Source: Corynebacterium tuberculostearicum | GTDB taxonomy: Bacteria > Actinomycetota > Actinomycetes > Mycobacteriales > Mycobacteriaceae | Length of the DNA stretch: 64,000 nt | Assembly (NCBI RefSeq): GCF_016127015.1 | Contig: NZ_CP065972.1 | Location: 2,344,592 to 2,408,591 of the forward strand | Direction of reading: 5' to 3' | In this document: piece by piece, positions 20,296 to 29,716 of the stretch | Layout of the letters: each line of letters begins with the position of its first letter | Position numbering within the stretch: the stretch's first letter is position 1 | Translations under genes and position numbers: made by a program | Notes under the pieces: generated by a model | The model's input: the letters and a program-made list of their open reading frames with translations, nothing else | Database searches by the model: none | What the model was told of the DNA's origin: nothing

Positions 20296-21138
20296 ATGTG
20301 CCACGTGTTAAAGCTCAATCGCTCCTCGTTCTACAAATGGGCCAACACTCGCGAAAAACGCAGGTTAAAGATGTGTTCTGATGCTCTTATTGGTGCACGA
20401 ATCAAGACCATCTTCGATGATGAGCACGGGCTTTATGGTGCTAAACGCATCGCTGCAAGTCTTAAAGCCGATACGGACTTTCCTCCGATCAATCACAAGA
20501 AGGTCGCACGCATTATGAAATCCATGGGGCTGAAAGGCTTTACCAAGCGCCGTCGATGTGTCACTACTAGGCGTAAGCCTGGCCACCGCGTCATGCCAGA
20601 TTTAGTAGGCCGCAGATTCACCGCTGATAAGCCGAACCAGGTCTATGTAGGCGACATCACCTACCTGCCGTGTAAGGGCGGCAAGAACATGTACCTGGCC
20701 ACGGTCATCGACGTCTACTCGCGCAAACTCGTCGGCCATGCACTAGCCGATCACATGCGGGTATCGCTGGTTATCGAAGCTTTGACTTATGCAAGGAAAG
20801 TCCGTGGAAGCCTTAAAGGGGTAATTTTCCATTCTGATCATGGCAGTGTGTATACCTCACAGGCTTTTAGGGACCACTGCGCCCAGCTTGGCGTGCGCCA
20901 ATCCATGGGCGCGGTGGGAACGAGTGCCGATAATGCCTTGGCAGAGTCATTTAACGCCACCTTAAAGCGTGAAGTCCTGCGAGATCGGAAAGTCTTTGAC
21001 AATCCCATTACCTGCCGCCAGGAAGTCTTTCGATGGTGCATGCGCTACAACACGCGCAGACGGCACTCTTGGTGCAACCTTCTAGCCCCCGATACCTTCG
21101 AAGCACTCACATCAGCTACACTGACCCAAGCAGCATAG
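20296..21138 (+). CDS. IS3-family transposase orfB (DDE integrase)
   Basis: 280 residues from the first ATG; the open frame extends about 60 nt further upstream (LVIRFQFVYDHRTEYSVKR), the usual orfB N-terminus reached by frameshifting. An HTH_21-type region is followed by the DDE core: YVGDITYLP (Asp), IFHSDHGSVYTS (Asp) and DNALAESFNATLKREV (Glu). The C-terminus MRYNTRRRHSWCNLLAPD is intact. orfB looks functional, but with orfA frameshifted the element may be immobile on its own. Confidence 0.9.
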   Translation: MCHVLKLNRSSFYKWANTREKRRLKMCSDALIGARIKTIFDDEHGLYGAKRIAASLKADTDFPPINHKKVARIMKSMGLKGFTKRRRCVTTRRKPGHRVMPDLVGRRFTADKPNQVYVGDITYLPCKGGKNMYLATVIDVYSRKLVGHALADHMRVSLVIEALTYARKVRGSLKGVIFHSDHGSVYTSQAFRDHCAQLGVRQSMGAVGTSADNALAESFNATLKREVLRDRKVFDNPITCRQEVFRWCMRYNTRRRHSWCNLLAPDTFEALTSATLTQAA

Positions 21139-22012
21139 CTAACCCCCGACGTGTCTACTTTCCGGGGGCCAGGCCCGTGGGTGTGCATGAGTTTCTTTAT
21201 TTGTGAGTTCACTCCGCCTTCTAGCTTGTTGGTCGTGCGTTCCAATCGTTGGTCTTGTTTAGCTTTGGTGAGGTAGGCAAAGAGGTGGCCTTGTTGGCTC
21301 ATTTTCTTTAGCTGCAGGTAGATTCCGCGGTGAGTGTAGTGGGTGTACCACCATTTTTTGTTCCGGCGTTTGGATTTTGGAATCTGGTCGAAGGGGACGT
21401 CTTTGACGTAGGTTCTGGCTTTGAGCTGGGTGCTAAATACGGTGCCGAACTGTTGTAGTTTTACGGTCCATTCGGCTGCTTTATCCAGGTTGTCAACGGC
21501 GAGTAGTTCAAAGGAAAGTCGTTGTAATGCTTTACCCATCGGCGAGGTGGGATGAAGACCGGTGGCGCGTTGGATATTGCGTTTGACGTGGACAATGCAG
21601 CGTTGAACCGGGGTATCAGGCCACAGGCAGTTTAGTGCTTTAAGCCCTCCGGCGTCGCCATCGCAGGTAACCAATTGTGGTGGGGCTAGCGGGTCGAGCA
21701 GGCGCATGTAGGACCAGGAGGATTCTTTCGTGCACCAGAACCAATTGATGACATGGCTGGAGTCGGCAGCCACAACAAGACATTTGGTGTTGAAGTAGGT
21801 GCCGTCGATGAAGATTTGGTCGTAGATTCGCTGCTTATCAACACTTCGGGGTGGTTGGATAAGCCAGAACGGTGTGAAGCGTCGTTGCAAAGTTCGCGTT
21901 GAAACACCGCAGGTTTTAGCGGTTTCTGCCAGGCTGTTGCTGGAGGTGAGCCAGGAAATGAAAAGGCGGAACCATTTGGCTTGCACGGCATCATTATTCA
22001 CGCGGGTGAAGG

Positions 22013-23453
22013 GAGAGTGTCCGATTCTTTGTGTGCGGGGGCTTGGTTTACAAGTAGTCCGCGAATCGGTTGGGGTAAGCCACGGCTAGTTGGTTGATGG
22101 CTTGTTTCCACCCGGTGGCTTTCGCTCCTTCAATATAGCCGTTGCACTCAACGTCGCGCTTTGCTTTCTTCGCTCGCTGCGCAGCGCGCTTGTCTTCGAT
22201 GTTGCAGATCATCAGCCAAAGCGTCTTCAGCGCTGCGGTATCGTTCGGGAACTGGCCCCGGTTACGGGTAGCTTTACGCAGTTCAGCATTCAGCGACTCG
22301 ATCGAATTGGTGGTGTAGAGCACCCGGCGTGCCGCCGGCGGAAACTGTAGAAACGGCACGAACCGCTCCCAGGCGTCGCGCCAGACTTTGACCGACTGCG
22401 GGTATTTCCGGCCCAGTTCACTGGCTTCGAACGCATCCAAGGCGGCACGTGCGGTGTCCTCGTTTGCGGCCGTGTAGACCTCACGCAGCGCCCGGGAGAC
22501 ACCTTTGCGGTCCTGATACGACACCCACCTGTTGGCCGCCCGAATCAGGTGCACGATACAGGTTTGCACCATGGAATTCGGCCAGGTTGCCTCCACGGCT
22601 TCCGGCAGGCCTTTGAGCCCGTCGCAGCACACGATGAACACGTCTTGGACACCGCGGTTGGCTAGATCCGCACACACCGATGCCCAGAATGCGGCGCCTT
22701 CATTGTCGGCGATCCACAATCCCAGGATGTGCTTGATGCCGTCCATATCGACACCAACCGCCATGTAGCAAGCCTTGTTGACCACGCGGTGGCCGTCACG
22801 GATCTTGACGCGCAGCGCGTCGAGGAAGATCACCGGGTAAAACTCGTCGAGCTGGCGGTTTTGCCAGATCATGACCTCGTCCAAGACCGCATCGGTAATG
22901 GTGCTGATCGTATCCGGACTCATATCCACCCCAAGCGTGGTTGCGAGATGGTGCTGAATATCGCGCACGGTCATCCCGCCGGCGTAGAGCGAGATAATCA
23001 TGTCGTCGAGCTCTGTGAGCCTGCGTGCACCCTTGGGCACCATGCGGGGAGTAAACGTGCCGGCACGATCCCTAGGCACGGTCACCTCAACTGCGCCGTA
23101 GCCAGAATTGACGGTCTTGGTGTACGACCCGTTACGGTGATTATTCTCCTGTGCGGTTTCGACCTGGGATTTCGCTTTGCGGTCGCAATGGCCGTAGCCC
23201 AAGTGCGCATCCATCTCCGCCTTAAGGCCAGCGTTGATCGATGCCTGTAGCAGGCCTTTGACCAGCTCGCTTGCATCATCAGCGGAGCTCGACAACTCGC
23301 TAATCAAGCTGGCGATTTCAGAATTTTCCATCAGCTTCTCGCTGATCTCGTTGACCCTCGCCGGGTCATGGTTCTTCTTCGGTGACACCGTAGTCATTAT
23401 CGGTGAAACTCCTTCTAGATCAGAGCCTCACACACAAACTTCCTGACACCCTC
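22013..23453 (-). mobile_element. IS256-family element inside the IS1249-like transposase
   Basis: A 1441-bp element with one transposase gene. The ends are inverted repeats beginning GAGAGTGTC and GAGGGTGTC, with further similarity (TTTGTGTG) inside both. The 8-bp direct repeat GGTGAAGG flanks it (22005-22012 and 23454-23461). Removing the element plus one repeat restores CKATFTRVNNDA in the host transposase. Confidence 0.93.
22048..23397 (-). CDS. IS256-family (Mutator type) transposase
   Basis: A 449-residue intact transposase. The DDE residues lie in PVIFLDALRVKIRD, VCCDGLKGLPEAV and TTNSIESLNAELRK. The N-terminal region contains the family's helix-rich DNA-binding part, and the CIVHLIR segment between the second Asp and the Glu is conserved. 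The frame is undamaged and both ends of the element are present, so it could still move. Confidence 0.95.
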   Translation of the reverse strand: MTTVSPKKNHDPARVNEISEKLMENSEIASLISELSSSADDASELVKGLLQASINAGLKAEMDAHLGYGHCDRKAKSQVETAQENNHRNGSYTKTVNSGYGAVEVTVPRDRAGTFTPRMVPKGARRLTELDDMIISLYAGGMTVRDIQHHLATTLGVDMSPDTISTITDAVLDEVMIWQNRQLDEFYPVIFLDALRVKIRDGHRVVNKACYMAVGVDMDGIKHILGLWIADNEGAAFWASVCADLANRGVQDVFIVCCDGLKGLPEAVEATWPNSMVQTCIVHLIRAANRWVSYQDRKGVSRALREVYTAANEDTARAALDAFEASELGRKYPQSVKVWRDAWERFVPFLQFPPAARRVLYTTNSIESLNAELRKATRNRGQFPNDTAALKTLWLMICNIEDKRAAQRAKKAKRDVECNGYIEGAKATGWKQAINQLAVAYPNRFADYL

Positions 23454-23736
23454 GGTGAAGGTGGCCTTGCAGGTGCGGCATCGCCATCGTTGGCGCCCAG
23501 CACTCGTTGTTCCGTGTTTGGTACATGCCCCGCCGCAGACGGCGCATCGAGGATGATTTTTACTCATCCCCTCATCGTGACCCTAGGTACCTAGCACACC
23601 GGCATGCCTTAGGCGGTATTTCATTATCGAAGCTGGAATATCCCTCCGAATAAGTGAAATAATCCTAATATCAACACGCCAAACCGACTAACCACACAAA
23701 CTCACCAACACATCCTGTCGTTTAGGCCTTTGCTGG

Positions 23737-24216
23737 GGTGGGGACTTTTTCAAGCCGTGCGAACTGCTTCGTGGTGACGATTATCAATAGGAAGTTCAAT
23801 TTAAACCGGTGTGGACTTTGGGGAGGGCCGTAGGCCGCGCTGATAGCCGGGATTTAACCTGGGGACACTCGCTTGTCCGCGTAGCGTAGGGCATGGCAGA
23901 TCGTCGACGTGTGAAGTGCCACTAAGGAGGCCCTAGTCGGGCTTGCGGCCATGGGGTCCCACCCTCACCTCTGCGGCGGCGGGACTTTTGATCCGCGGCC
24001 GAGTGAATCCCATTATTTCTACGGCGTTGGTACCCGTCGTTGGTGCCTTGATACGGGGATTTGGTCTAGGTGAAATAGCTGACTTTTCAGCGAGGGCTTA
24101 AAATCCTTCATCAACGTGTTGGTGGTGACCGTTGTGGGACAAGGCAGTTTTGGGCCCTGCTTTTTGTAAAGATAGGTGTCGCTGTTTCAAGCGCGGCCCA
24201 CCGGATTCTGTTCTAT
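23737..24216. other. 480-bp stretch without a recognisable gene
   Basis: No frame in this stretch has a start, a ribosome-binding site and protein-like composition together. The sequence is less GC-biased than the flanking housekeeping genes. It lies between the insertion-sequence cluster and the Xre regulator and may be decayed accessory DNA, but I see no recognisable remnant. Confidence 0.5.
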
Positions 24217-24567
24217 CTAACTTTCCTGGGGTGGGAAATTTCTGGGGTCGAGGTTGTACCTGACTTGGCCTTCAATTGGTACCGCGTATTCGTCGTCCTT
24301 AGCGTACCTCTCTCGCCAACGAATGTTATGGATTGCATGTGAGAGTACTGTGTCGGGATGTACACCTATAGCTTCGCAGATAAGTACATATTCGTGGAGG
24401 TTGGGGCTTGACTCTCCACGCAGGTAACGGCTGGTTTGGCTGGGGGATATTTCTGCTAGGCGGGATACTTGTCGTTGTGACATGCGTCGGCGTGCAAGGT
24501 GTTCTCGCAATAGGGAGGCTACCTCGCGGGAAACTTTGTCGGGTGTCTTTCTGGGTCCACTACTCAT
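24217..24567 (-). CDS. Xre-family helix-turn-helix regulator
   Basis: A 116-residue protein. An HTH_3 domain spans about residues 15-72: SLLREHLARRRMSQRQVSRLAEISPSQTSRYL with the recognition helix around SPSQTSRYL. A short charged C-terminal tail follows. The start at 24567 fits a leaderless mRNA: the -10 box TATGAT lies 6 nt upstream. A longer frame to 24624 is possible but would contain that promoter. The isolated position beside tRNA-Pro and the insertion sequences suggests a regulator left from a mobile element; no partner gene is seen. Confidence 0.7.
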   Translation of the reverse strand: MSSGPRKTPDKVSREVASLLREHLARRRMSQRQVSRLAEISPSQTSRYLRGESSPNLHEYVLICEAIGVHPDTVLSHAIHNIRWRERYAKDDEYAVPIEGQVRYNLDPRNFPPQES

Positions 24568-24910
24568 ATCGCAATCATAGCCTTGCAGTGATTTGATGTG
24601 CCAATTATGAAGTATTGTACCCATTTAGGAGTTCTGGACCTTATCATGGAAAATGACGTAACTGGTGAGAATTGGCAGCCGCAGGCTGCATGATTGTGGG
24701 AGTGGTCGTCGGAATAGATTTGATGGTAGATGAGCTGATCTAGCTTGCGTTGTACAGCGGGAGTACTACAGGTGTCGCCATTAAGGGGGTGGACTTATCG
24801 TAAACGCAATTTTGTTAAGGGGGGTAGGCGGAGTGCGTGCCCACACTGTGCCCACATCTTTGTGCATTAGCGCCACTATCTGCGCGTGTGACCAGGAAGT
24901 TCCCTATATG
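24568..24910. other. Promoter region of the Xre gene and non-coding spacer to the tRNA-Pro terminator
   Basis: This stretch holds the TATGAT -10 box of the Xre gene (24579-24574, minus strand), with TTGGCA about 19 nt further upstream as a possible -35. The rest, up to the tRNA terminator, has no frame with coding signals. Confidence 0.4.
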
Positions 24911-24960
24911 GAAAAGCCCCTGCTCGCCAGCTAAAGTTGCTGGTCACAGCAGGGGCTTAC
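24908..24960 (-). terminator. tRNA-Pro terminator
   Basis: On the minus strand, 10 nt after the tRNA, AAGCCCCTGCT (24958-24948) pairs with AGCAGGGGCTT (24924-24914), with a nested ACCAGC/GCTGGC helix, and TTTTCC follows. This is an intrinsic terminator oriented for the tRNA. Confidence 0.88.
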
Positions 24961-24969
24961 CCATATCTG

Positions 24970-25043
<74 letters not shown>

Positions 25044-25121
25044 GCGTTCCGCCTTGAAAAGCGGTACCTGGATACTTTAACGCAAGCTGAGCGCAATCAA
25101 CAAAACGCCAGGTGGCTGGGT

Positions 25122-26021
25122 TTAGTCCACCTCGGTGATTTTCAGCAGAGTGGCGGAAGGGCGGCAGAAAAGGCGCACCGGGGCGAATTTGGAGGTGCCC
25201 AGGCCATTGGAGACATGCATCTTCATCGGTCCGAAGTCGTGGAGGCCCTGCACGCGCTCGCGGTCGATGCCGCAATTGGTCACCAGCGCACGGGAGCCGG
25301 GCAGGCAGATCTGGCCGCCGTGGGTGTGGCCGGATAGGGAAAGCTGGTAGCCATCGGCTGCGAACTTTTCCAGCACGCGGGGCTCGGGGGCGTGGAGGAG
25401 TGCCAGGGACAAGTCGGCGTTCTCGTTGGGCGGGCCGGCGATTTCGGAATAGTCATCTAGATCGTGGTGTGGATCGTCCACGCCGGCGGCGGCAAGGCGG
25501 ACATTGCCCACCTTGAATTCATGCCGTGTCTGGTTGGCATCGCGCCAACCGTGCTCCATAAATGCGGCGCGCATACCTCGCCACGGCAAATCCACGTAGG
25601 AAGGTTCGCGCTTTTTGCCCAGCAGGTACTTGAAGGGATTGACTGGCTGCGGTGCCCAGTAATCATTCGTGCCGAAGACGAAGAGTCCGGGGCGGGCCAG
25701 CAAAGGACCGAGAGCGCGCAACGTATCGGGAACGGCCCGCTGATCGGAGAGATTATCGCCAGTGTTGACCACGAGGTCCGGCTCTAGGGCGTCGAGGGCA
25801 GAAACCCAGGCAATCTTGGTCTCCTGGCCGGGGATCATATGCAGATCGGACAGATGCAGCAGCCGAAATTCCGGCTTACCGCGCAGCGTGCCCTTGGGTA
25901 GGAGGGGGAGCGTATATTCCTTGAGCTCGAATTTGGTCAGTTCGCTATAGCCCCATGCCGCGGCGCCCAGGCCGGCAGCGGTGAGGCCGCCAAGAATACG
26001 TAAAAGTTTCACGGCTACCAC
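25122..26021 (-). CDS. Membrane-anchored metallophosphoesterase
   Basis: A 299-residue protein. An N-terminal hydrophobic segment (residues 1-25) is followed by a calcineurin-like phosphoesterase with all motifs: LSDLHM (D-x-H), NTGDNLSD (GD), FGTNDYW (the GN[HD]E position), LLHAPEP (His) and SGHTHGGQI (GHxH). The substrate is unknown; YaeI-type relatives act on phospholipid or nucleotide phosphates. The start is GTG at 26021. The gene is divergent from the YqeY-like gene with only 24 nt between them. Confidence 0.88.
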   Translation of the reverse strand: MVAVKLLRILGGLTAAGLGAAAWGYSELTKFELKEYTLPLLPKGTLRGKPEFRLLHLSDLHMIPGQETKIAWVSALDALEPDLVVNTGDNLSDQRAVPDTLRALGPLLARPGLFVFGTNDYWAPQPVNPFKYLLGKKREPSYVDLPWRGMRAAFMEHGWRDANQTRHEFKVGNVRLAAAGVDDPHHDLDDYSEIAGPPNENADLSLALLHAPEPRVLEKFAADGYQLSLSGHTHGGQICLPGSRALVTNCGIDRERVQGLHDFGPMKMHVSNGLGTSKFAPVRLFCRPSATLLKITEVD

Positions 26022-26045
26022 ACTACCTGGCGTACATTGATAGGC

Positions 26046-26510
26046 ATGAGCGAGCTAAAGCAAACCATCCGTGCAGATCTGAAAACCGCAATGAAGGCCA
26101 AGGAGAAGCAGCGCACCAGCGCCATCCGCGCCTTGCTGGCTGCCATCCAGGCCGAGGAGACTAATGGCTCCCGGCATGAGCTGGAGGACGCCGATATCCT
26201 CAAGGTGATTGCGCGTGAAATCAAAAAGCGCCGCGAGTCCGCCGAGGTCTATGAGGAAAACGGCCGTCCGGAGTTGGCGGAAGCCGAGCTTGCCGACGTC
26301 CCCTTCTTCGAGGCCTACCAACCCCGCCAGCTGGACGAGTCCGAGCTACAAGCTTTGGTGAAGGAATCTATCGCGGAGGTTGAGGCCGAAAACGGCGAAG
26401 CACCCACCATGAAGCAGATGGGTGCAGTAATGAAGGTGGCCAATGCCAAGGCCGCCGGCCAGGCAGATGGCAAGCGCCTGTCCGCTGAGGTCAAGTCCCA
26501 GCTGAGCTAA
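26046..26510 (+). CDS. GatB/YqeY domain protein
   Basis: A 154-residue all-helical protein of the YqeY family, related to the tRNA-binding tail of GatB. Hallmarks are the opening LKQTIRADLKTAMKAKE, ADILKVIAREIKKRRESAEVYEENGRPELAEAE and the C-terminal MKQMGAVMKVANAK. A role with aminoacyl-tRNA is assumed by homology only. The ATG at 26046 was preferred over the upstream TTG because TACATT lies 7 nt before it, as expected for a leaderless mRNA. Confidence 0.9.
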   Translation: MSELKQTIRADLKTAMKAKEKQRTSAIRALLAAIQAEETNGSRHELEDADILKVIAREIKKRRESAEVYEENGRPELAEAELADVPFFEAYQPRQLDESELQALVKESIAEVEAENGEAPTMKQMGAVMKVANAKAAGQADGKRLSAEVKSQLS

Positions 26511-26537
26511 AGCGGGCCAGACCGCAACGGGCGAGGC

Positions 26538-29045
26538 TTAGCGGCCAAGCAGGCTGCGGACGTCGTTGGCAAAGCTATCGATGTCCTCTTGGCGGATGCC
26601 AAAGTCTTCTGGCGAGAACCCGCCGCCGGTACCGCCACCGCCGTTGCCCGTTCCGCCGCCTGTGCCGCCAGTCGAGCGGCCCGGGCTCGTAGCACCGTCG
26701 GCAGTACCGCCGCCGGTGCTATTTTGTGCGCCGGTAGAGTCAGCGTCGGCCACGCCGGAGGATGGGGATTGGGAGGCCCCGGCGCCGTCGGAAAGCTGCA
26801 GCGTAATTTCCGCACCCTTCTTCTTGCCGTCCTTGCCGGTAATCGCGCGAACCACGCGGCCATAAGGAACATTGCCGCCGATGACCCGGGAGGTCTTGAC
26901 CACGTAGCCCTTGGACTCCAAGGTCTGGCGGGCCTCGGCCTCGGACTTGCCGCGCAGGCTATCAAGGGTCTTATCGGCCGTGGTGCCGTTGTCGTACTTC
27001 TTGTTGTAATTCGGCAGTCCGGCCTTGGTGGCTATCGGCAGCTGCGTAGCCATACTGAAGAAGGTCTGCGCCGGCTCCAAGCCGCCGTAGAGGTTGCCCC
27101 AACCCGCGCACTGGCGCACCGGCCCGGTACACAGCGGGACGGTGGAGGTGCCATCATTATAGATATACGGCGCGGCGGAAATGCCCTGGTTGAATCCTAA
27201 GAATGCGGAGGACTGGTTGGACTCGGTGGTACCGGTCTTGGCCGCGATCGGGCTGGAGTAACCGGCCGCCTGGGCGGCATTCTTGGCCGTGCCTTGCTTG
27301 GCGTCCTCGGACAAGGCATTGCTCATCGCGCGGGCTACGTCCTTATCAACGGCCTGCTCACACGGGGTTTCCTTGAGATAGACCTCGTTGCCTTCCTTAT
27401 CCGTGACCTGGGAGATGGGGTTAGGCTCGCACCACCTGCCATCCGCGGCCAGCGTGGCGCCGACATTGGAAAGCTCCAGCGGGTTGACCTGGTCCGGGCC
27501 CAAGGTGAAGGAGCCGGAGTTGGCGTCCTTGGTGTGCTGGGCAATCGAGGTGTCCTTATCAAAGCTGCCCTTGTCGTCGTAGGAGCGCAGGCCCAAACGC
27601 ACGGCCATATCGACGATGGGTGCCACGCCTACCTGCTCCGTGAGCTTGATAAACGGCGTATTGGGGGAGTGTGCCAGCGCTTCCTGCAGCGTCATCGTGG
27701 CCTTATAGGCACCAGCGTTTTCCACGCAGTAGCGGTCCGCCGGGCAGCCGGCGGCGCCACCATGGCCTAGGCCCTCCGCCTCGTAGCGGGTCGGCACATC
27801 CACGGTGTTTTTGATGCCATAGCCCGCTTCGAGCGCGGCCGCCGCGGTAAAGACCTTAAAGACGGAACCTGCACCGTTGCCCACCAAGGAGTAGGGCTGT
27901 GGCAGGATGGTCTCATTTTTATCTAGGTCCAGGCCGTAATCGCGCGAGGAGACCATGGCCAGCACCTTGCGGTCCGACCTGCCAGGCTTGATGACGTTCA
28001 TGACTTCAGCCACGCCCTGGGCATCCGGATTGGTGTGGCTTTGTACGGACTCGAGGGCCTTGTCCTGCACCGTTGGGTCCAGCGTGGTTTTGATGGTGTA
28101 GCCACCGCGCGCCAGCTGCTCCTCGCTAATGCCCTTCTTATCCAGGTATTTCAGCACATAATCACAGAAGAAACCGCGGTCACCGGCGCCGATGCAGCCA
28201 TTGGCTAGCGTTTTGGGCTTCTTTCCGACGCCCAGCTTCTCCCCCTTATACTTATCCGCTTCCTGCTGCTTGATATGGCCGTTATCCGCCATGGATTGCA
28301 GGACCAGGTTGCGCCGGTCGGTTACTTCCTCAGCGTTGGTATAGGGATTGAGGCGCTCAGAGGATTGGACCATGCCAGCCAGCATTGCTGCCTGCGGCAC
28401 CGTGAGTTCAGAAGCGTGCGTGCCGAAGTAAGTGCGGGCCGCCGCTTCGACGCCATAGGCATGGTTACCAAAAGAAACCAGGTTGAGATAGTTGGTGAGG
28501 ATGTCATCCTTATCCAATTCCGCATCCATCTTGGTGGCCATGCGCATCTCGCGCAGCTTGCGGGCCACGGATTGCTCGGTGGCCGCGGCGCGCTCTTCAT
28601 CGGTGGTGGCAGAGACCAGCAATAGGTAGTTCTTCACGTACTGCTGATCGATGGTGGAGGCGCCCTGGGAAACGCCGCCCGAGGTTAGGTTGGTCCACAG
28701 GGCGCGGAAATTGCCCTGGAAGTCCACGCCCTCGTGATCATAAAAGCGCTCGTCCTCAATGGAGACGATGGCGTTTTTCATGGCCTTAGAAATCTTCTTG
28801 CTCTCCACCGGGTGGCGGCGTTGGCTGAAGATGTAGGCCATGTCCTTGCCCTTGGCGTCTTTGATCGTGGTGACGCCTGGGATATTGCCGGCAGTCAGAT
28901 CTTGCAGGTCAGATTGCATGGTTTCGTTAGTACGGGCAATCGCCACGCCGGAAATGCCCGCAAAAGGGGCTAGAGCCAGGGCGATGAGCGCGCCTACCAA
29001 GACCGTAGACAGGGCTATCTTGGCCAAAGATTTGATGACAGTCAC
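26538..29045 (-). CDS. pbp1b: Class A penicillin-binding protein (transglycosylase/transpeptidase) with PASTA domain
   Basis: An 835-residue bifunctional peptidoglycan synthase. It has an N-terminal transmembrane anchor (about 8-35), a GT51 domain with the catalytic glutamate in SIEDERFYDHEG and the motif GASTIDQQYVKNYL, and a transpeptidase domain with GSVFKVFT (SxxK), SPNTP (SxN) and KTGTT (KTG). One PASTA domain (about LDSLRGKSEAEARQTLESKG onward) and a Gly/Thr-rich tail end the protein. Position next to whcA matches C. glutamicum Pbp1b. The start is GTG, with a -10 box TAGTGT 7 nt upstream. Confidence 0.95.
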   Translation of the reverse strand: MTVIKSLAKIALSTVLVGALIALALAPFAGISGVAIARTNETMQSDLQDLTAGNIPGVTTIKDAKGKDMAYIFSQRRHPVESKKISKAMKNAIVSIEDERFYDHEGVDFQGNFRALWTNLTSGGVSQGASTIDQQYVKNYLLLVSATTDEERAAATEQSVARKLREMRMATKMDAELDKDDILTNYLNLVSFGNHAYGVEAAARTYFGTHASELTVPQAAMLAGMVQSSERLNPYTNAEEVTDRRNLVLQSMADNGHIKQQEADKYKGEKLGVGKKPKTLANGCIGAGDRGFFCDYVLKYLDKKGISEEQLARGGYTIKTTLDPTVQDKALESVQSHTNPDAQGVAEVMNVIKPGRSDRKVLAMVSSRDYGLDLDKNETILPQPYSLVGNGAGSVFKVFTAAAALEAGYGIKNTVDVPTRYEAEGLGHGGAAGCPADRYCVENAGAYKATMTLQEALAHSPNTPFIKLTEQVGVAPIVDMAVRLGLRSYDDKGSFDKDTSIAQHTKDANSGSFTLGPDQVNPLELSNVGATLAADGRWCEPNPISQVTDKEGNEVYLKETPCEQAVDKDVARAMSNALSEDAKQGTAKNAAQAAGYSSPIAAKTGTTESNQSSAFLGFNQGISAAPYIYNDGTSTVPLCTGPVRQCAGWGNLYGGLEPAQTFFSMATQLPIATKAGLPNYNKKYDNGTTADKTLDSLRGKSEAEARQTLESKGYVVKTSRVIGGNVPYGRVVRAITGKDGKKKGAEITLQLSDGAGASQSPSSGVADADSTGAQNSTGGGTADGATSPGRSTGGTGGGTGNGGGGTGGGFSPEDFGIRQEDIDSFANDVRSLLGR

Positions 29046-29189
29046 GCCCCATACACTACGTGGTCGCCCTTGGTAGGTGGAAGATCACTCGCACCCCCTA
29101 AAGTGTGACGTGTTAGACAATCTTCTACCTGGATGAATAGACTCAGATGCGTTACATAGTATTCCGTCTGGGAAGGAGCACACTCACCC

Positions 29190-29513
29190 ATGACCGTTCG
29201 TGTGAAGACTGCTGGAATGTCTAATACAGCCCGAAATCCCGAGCGTGGTGAGTGGGTCACCCAGGCCAAATGCCGCAAGGGTGACCCGGATGCCCTCTTT
29301 GTGCGCGGTGCAGAACAGCGCAAGGCGGCCGTCATTTGCCGCCACTGCCCGGTGCTGACCGAATGCCGCGCTGACGCCCTGGATAATCGCGTCGAGTTCG
29401 GTGTTTGGGGCGGGCTGACCGAGCGCCAGCGTCGTGCCCTGCTGCGCAAGAACCCCCACATCACGGATTGGGCTCACTACTTGGCCCAAGGCGGCGAGCT
29501 CGTCGGAATTTAA
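29190..29513 (+). CDS. whcA: WhiB-family iron-sulfur regulator WhcA
   Basis: A 107-residue protein with the four cysteines of a WhiB [4Fe-4S] cluster (AKCRKGD, then CRHC and TEC) followed by the GVWGG turn and a basic C-terminal region (ERQRRALLRK). In C. glutamicum the gene next to pbp1b is whcA, a negative regulator of oxidative-stress genes. A GGAG ribosome-binding site lies upstream. The gene is divergent from the penicillin-binding protein gene. Confidence 0.95.
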   Translation: MTVRVKTAGMSNTARNPERGEWVTQAKCRKGDPDALFVRGAEQRKAAVICRHCPVLTECRADALDNRVEFGVWGGLTERQRRALLRKNPHITDWAHYLAQGGELVGI

Positions 29514-29557
29514 GAATTTAGACGGCGTGGGGCGTATTTAATAGTTAGAATGGACCC

Positions 29558-29716
29558 ATGACTAAATGGGAATACGCAACCGCACCTGTCCTCACCCACG
29601 CCACCAAACAGATCCTCGATTCTTGGGGCGAAGATGGCTGGGAACTGGTCACCGTCACCCCGGGTCCTAACCCGGAAAACGTCGTTGCCTACTTCAAGCG
29701 CGAGGTGGCAGAGTAA
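29558..29716 (+). CDS. Small DUF4177-like protein
   Basis: A 52-residue protein beginning MTKWEYATAPVLTHATKQIL and continuing with GEDGWELVTV, the W-E-Y...G-x-x-GWELV pattern of DUF4177 proteins. Its TAA stop directly abuts the ATG of the RidA-like gene, implying translational coupling. A -10 box TAGAAT lies 6 nt before the ATG, so the mRNA is probably leaderless. Function is unknown. Confidence 0.85.
   Translation: MTKWEYATAPVLTHATKQILDSWGEDGWELVTVTPGPNPENVVAYFKREVAE

Larger units (their letters stand above)
19873..21176 (+). mobile_element. IS3-family element inside the IS1249-like transposase
   Basis: A 1304-bp element. Its ends are imperfect 26-bp inverted repeats (GGACCTGACCCC... at the left, GGGCCTGGCCCC... 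read inward from the right, both running to GTAGACAC). The 3-bp direct repeat GTG flanks it (19870-19872 and 21177-21179). Removing the element plus one GTG restores KKLMHTHRGLRDE in the host transposase frame, which confirms both boundaries. Confidence 0.92.
19612..23567 (-). pseudogene. IS1249-like transposase split by two insertions
   Basis: Three blocks on the minus strand join into one frame once the two inserts and one copy of each target duplication are removed: 23567-23454, 22004-21177 and 19869-19612, together exactly 400 codons. The N-terminus has a zinc ribbon (CAVCGGACTKHG, then WRCRTCK) and a helix-turn-helix (LAETAKTCGVSTRTLQRRF). The catalytic core includes QIFIDGTYFNTKC (first Asp), VTCDGDAGGLKAL (second) and TNKLEGGVNSQIK (Glu). 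The C-terminal block ends in GIRKGYIR. No internal stop interrupts the joined frame, so the disruption looks recent. Confidence 0.9.
19544..23728 (-). mobile_element. IS1249-like element (IS256 group) interrupted by two other elements
   Basis: The outer ends are inverted repeats: GGCTTAAACGACAGAATG at 19544 and, on the minus strand from 23728, GGCCTAAACGACAGGATG. Both are flanked by the 8-bp direct repeat TTTGCTGG (19536-19543 and 23729-23736), a target duplication of the size this family makes. A second partial copy of the end sequence lies at 19582-19604 and may be a subterminal transposase site. Without the two inserted elements the parent is about 1.43 kb. Confidence 0.9.

Noticed and set aside
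24625-24960. Integrase remnant or attachment repeat next to tRNA-Pro
   Set aside because: No tyrosine-recombinase motif and no second copy of the tRNA 3' end were found in the neighbouring DNA.
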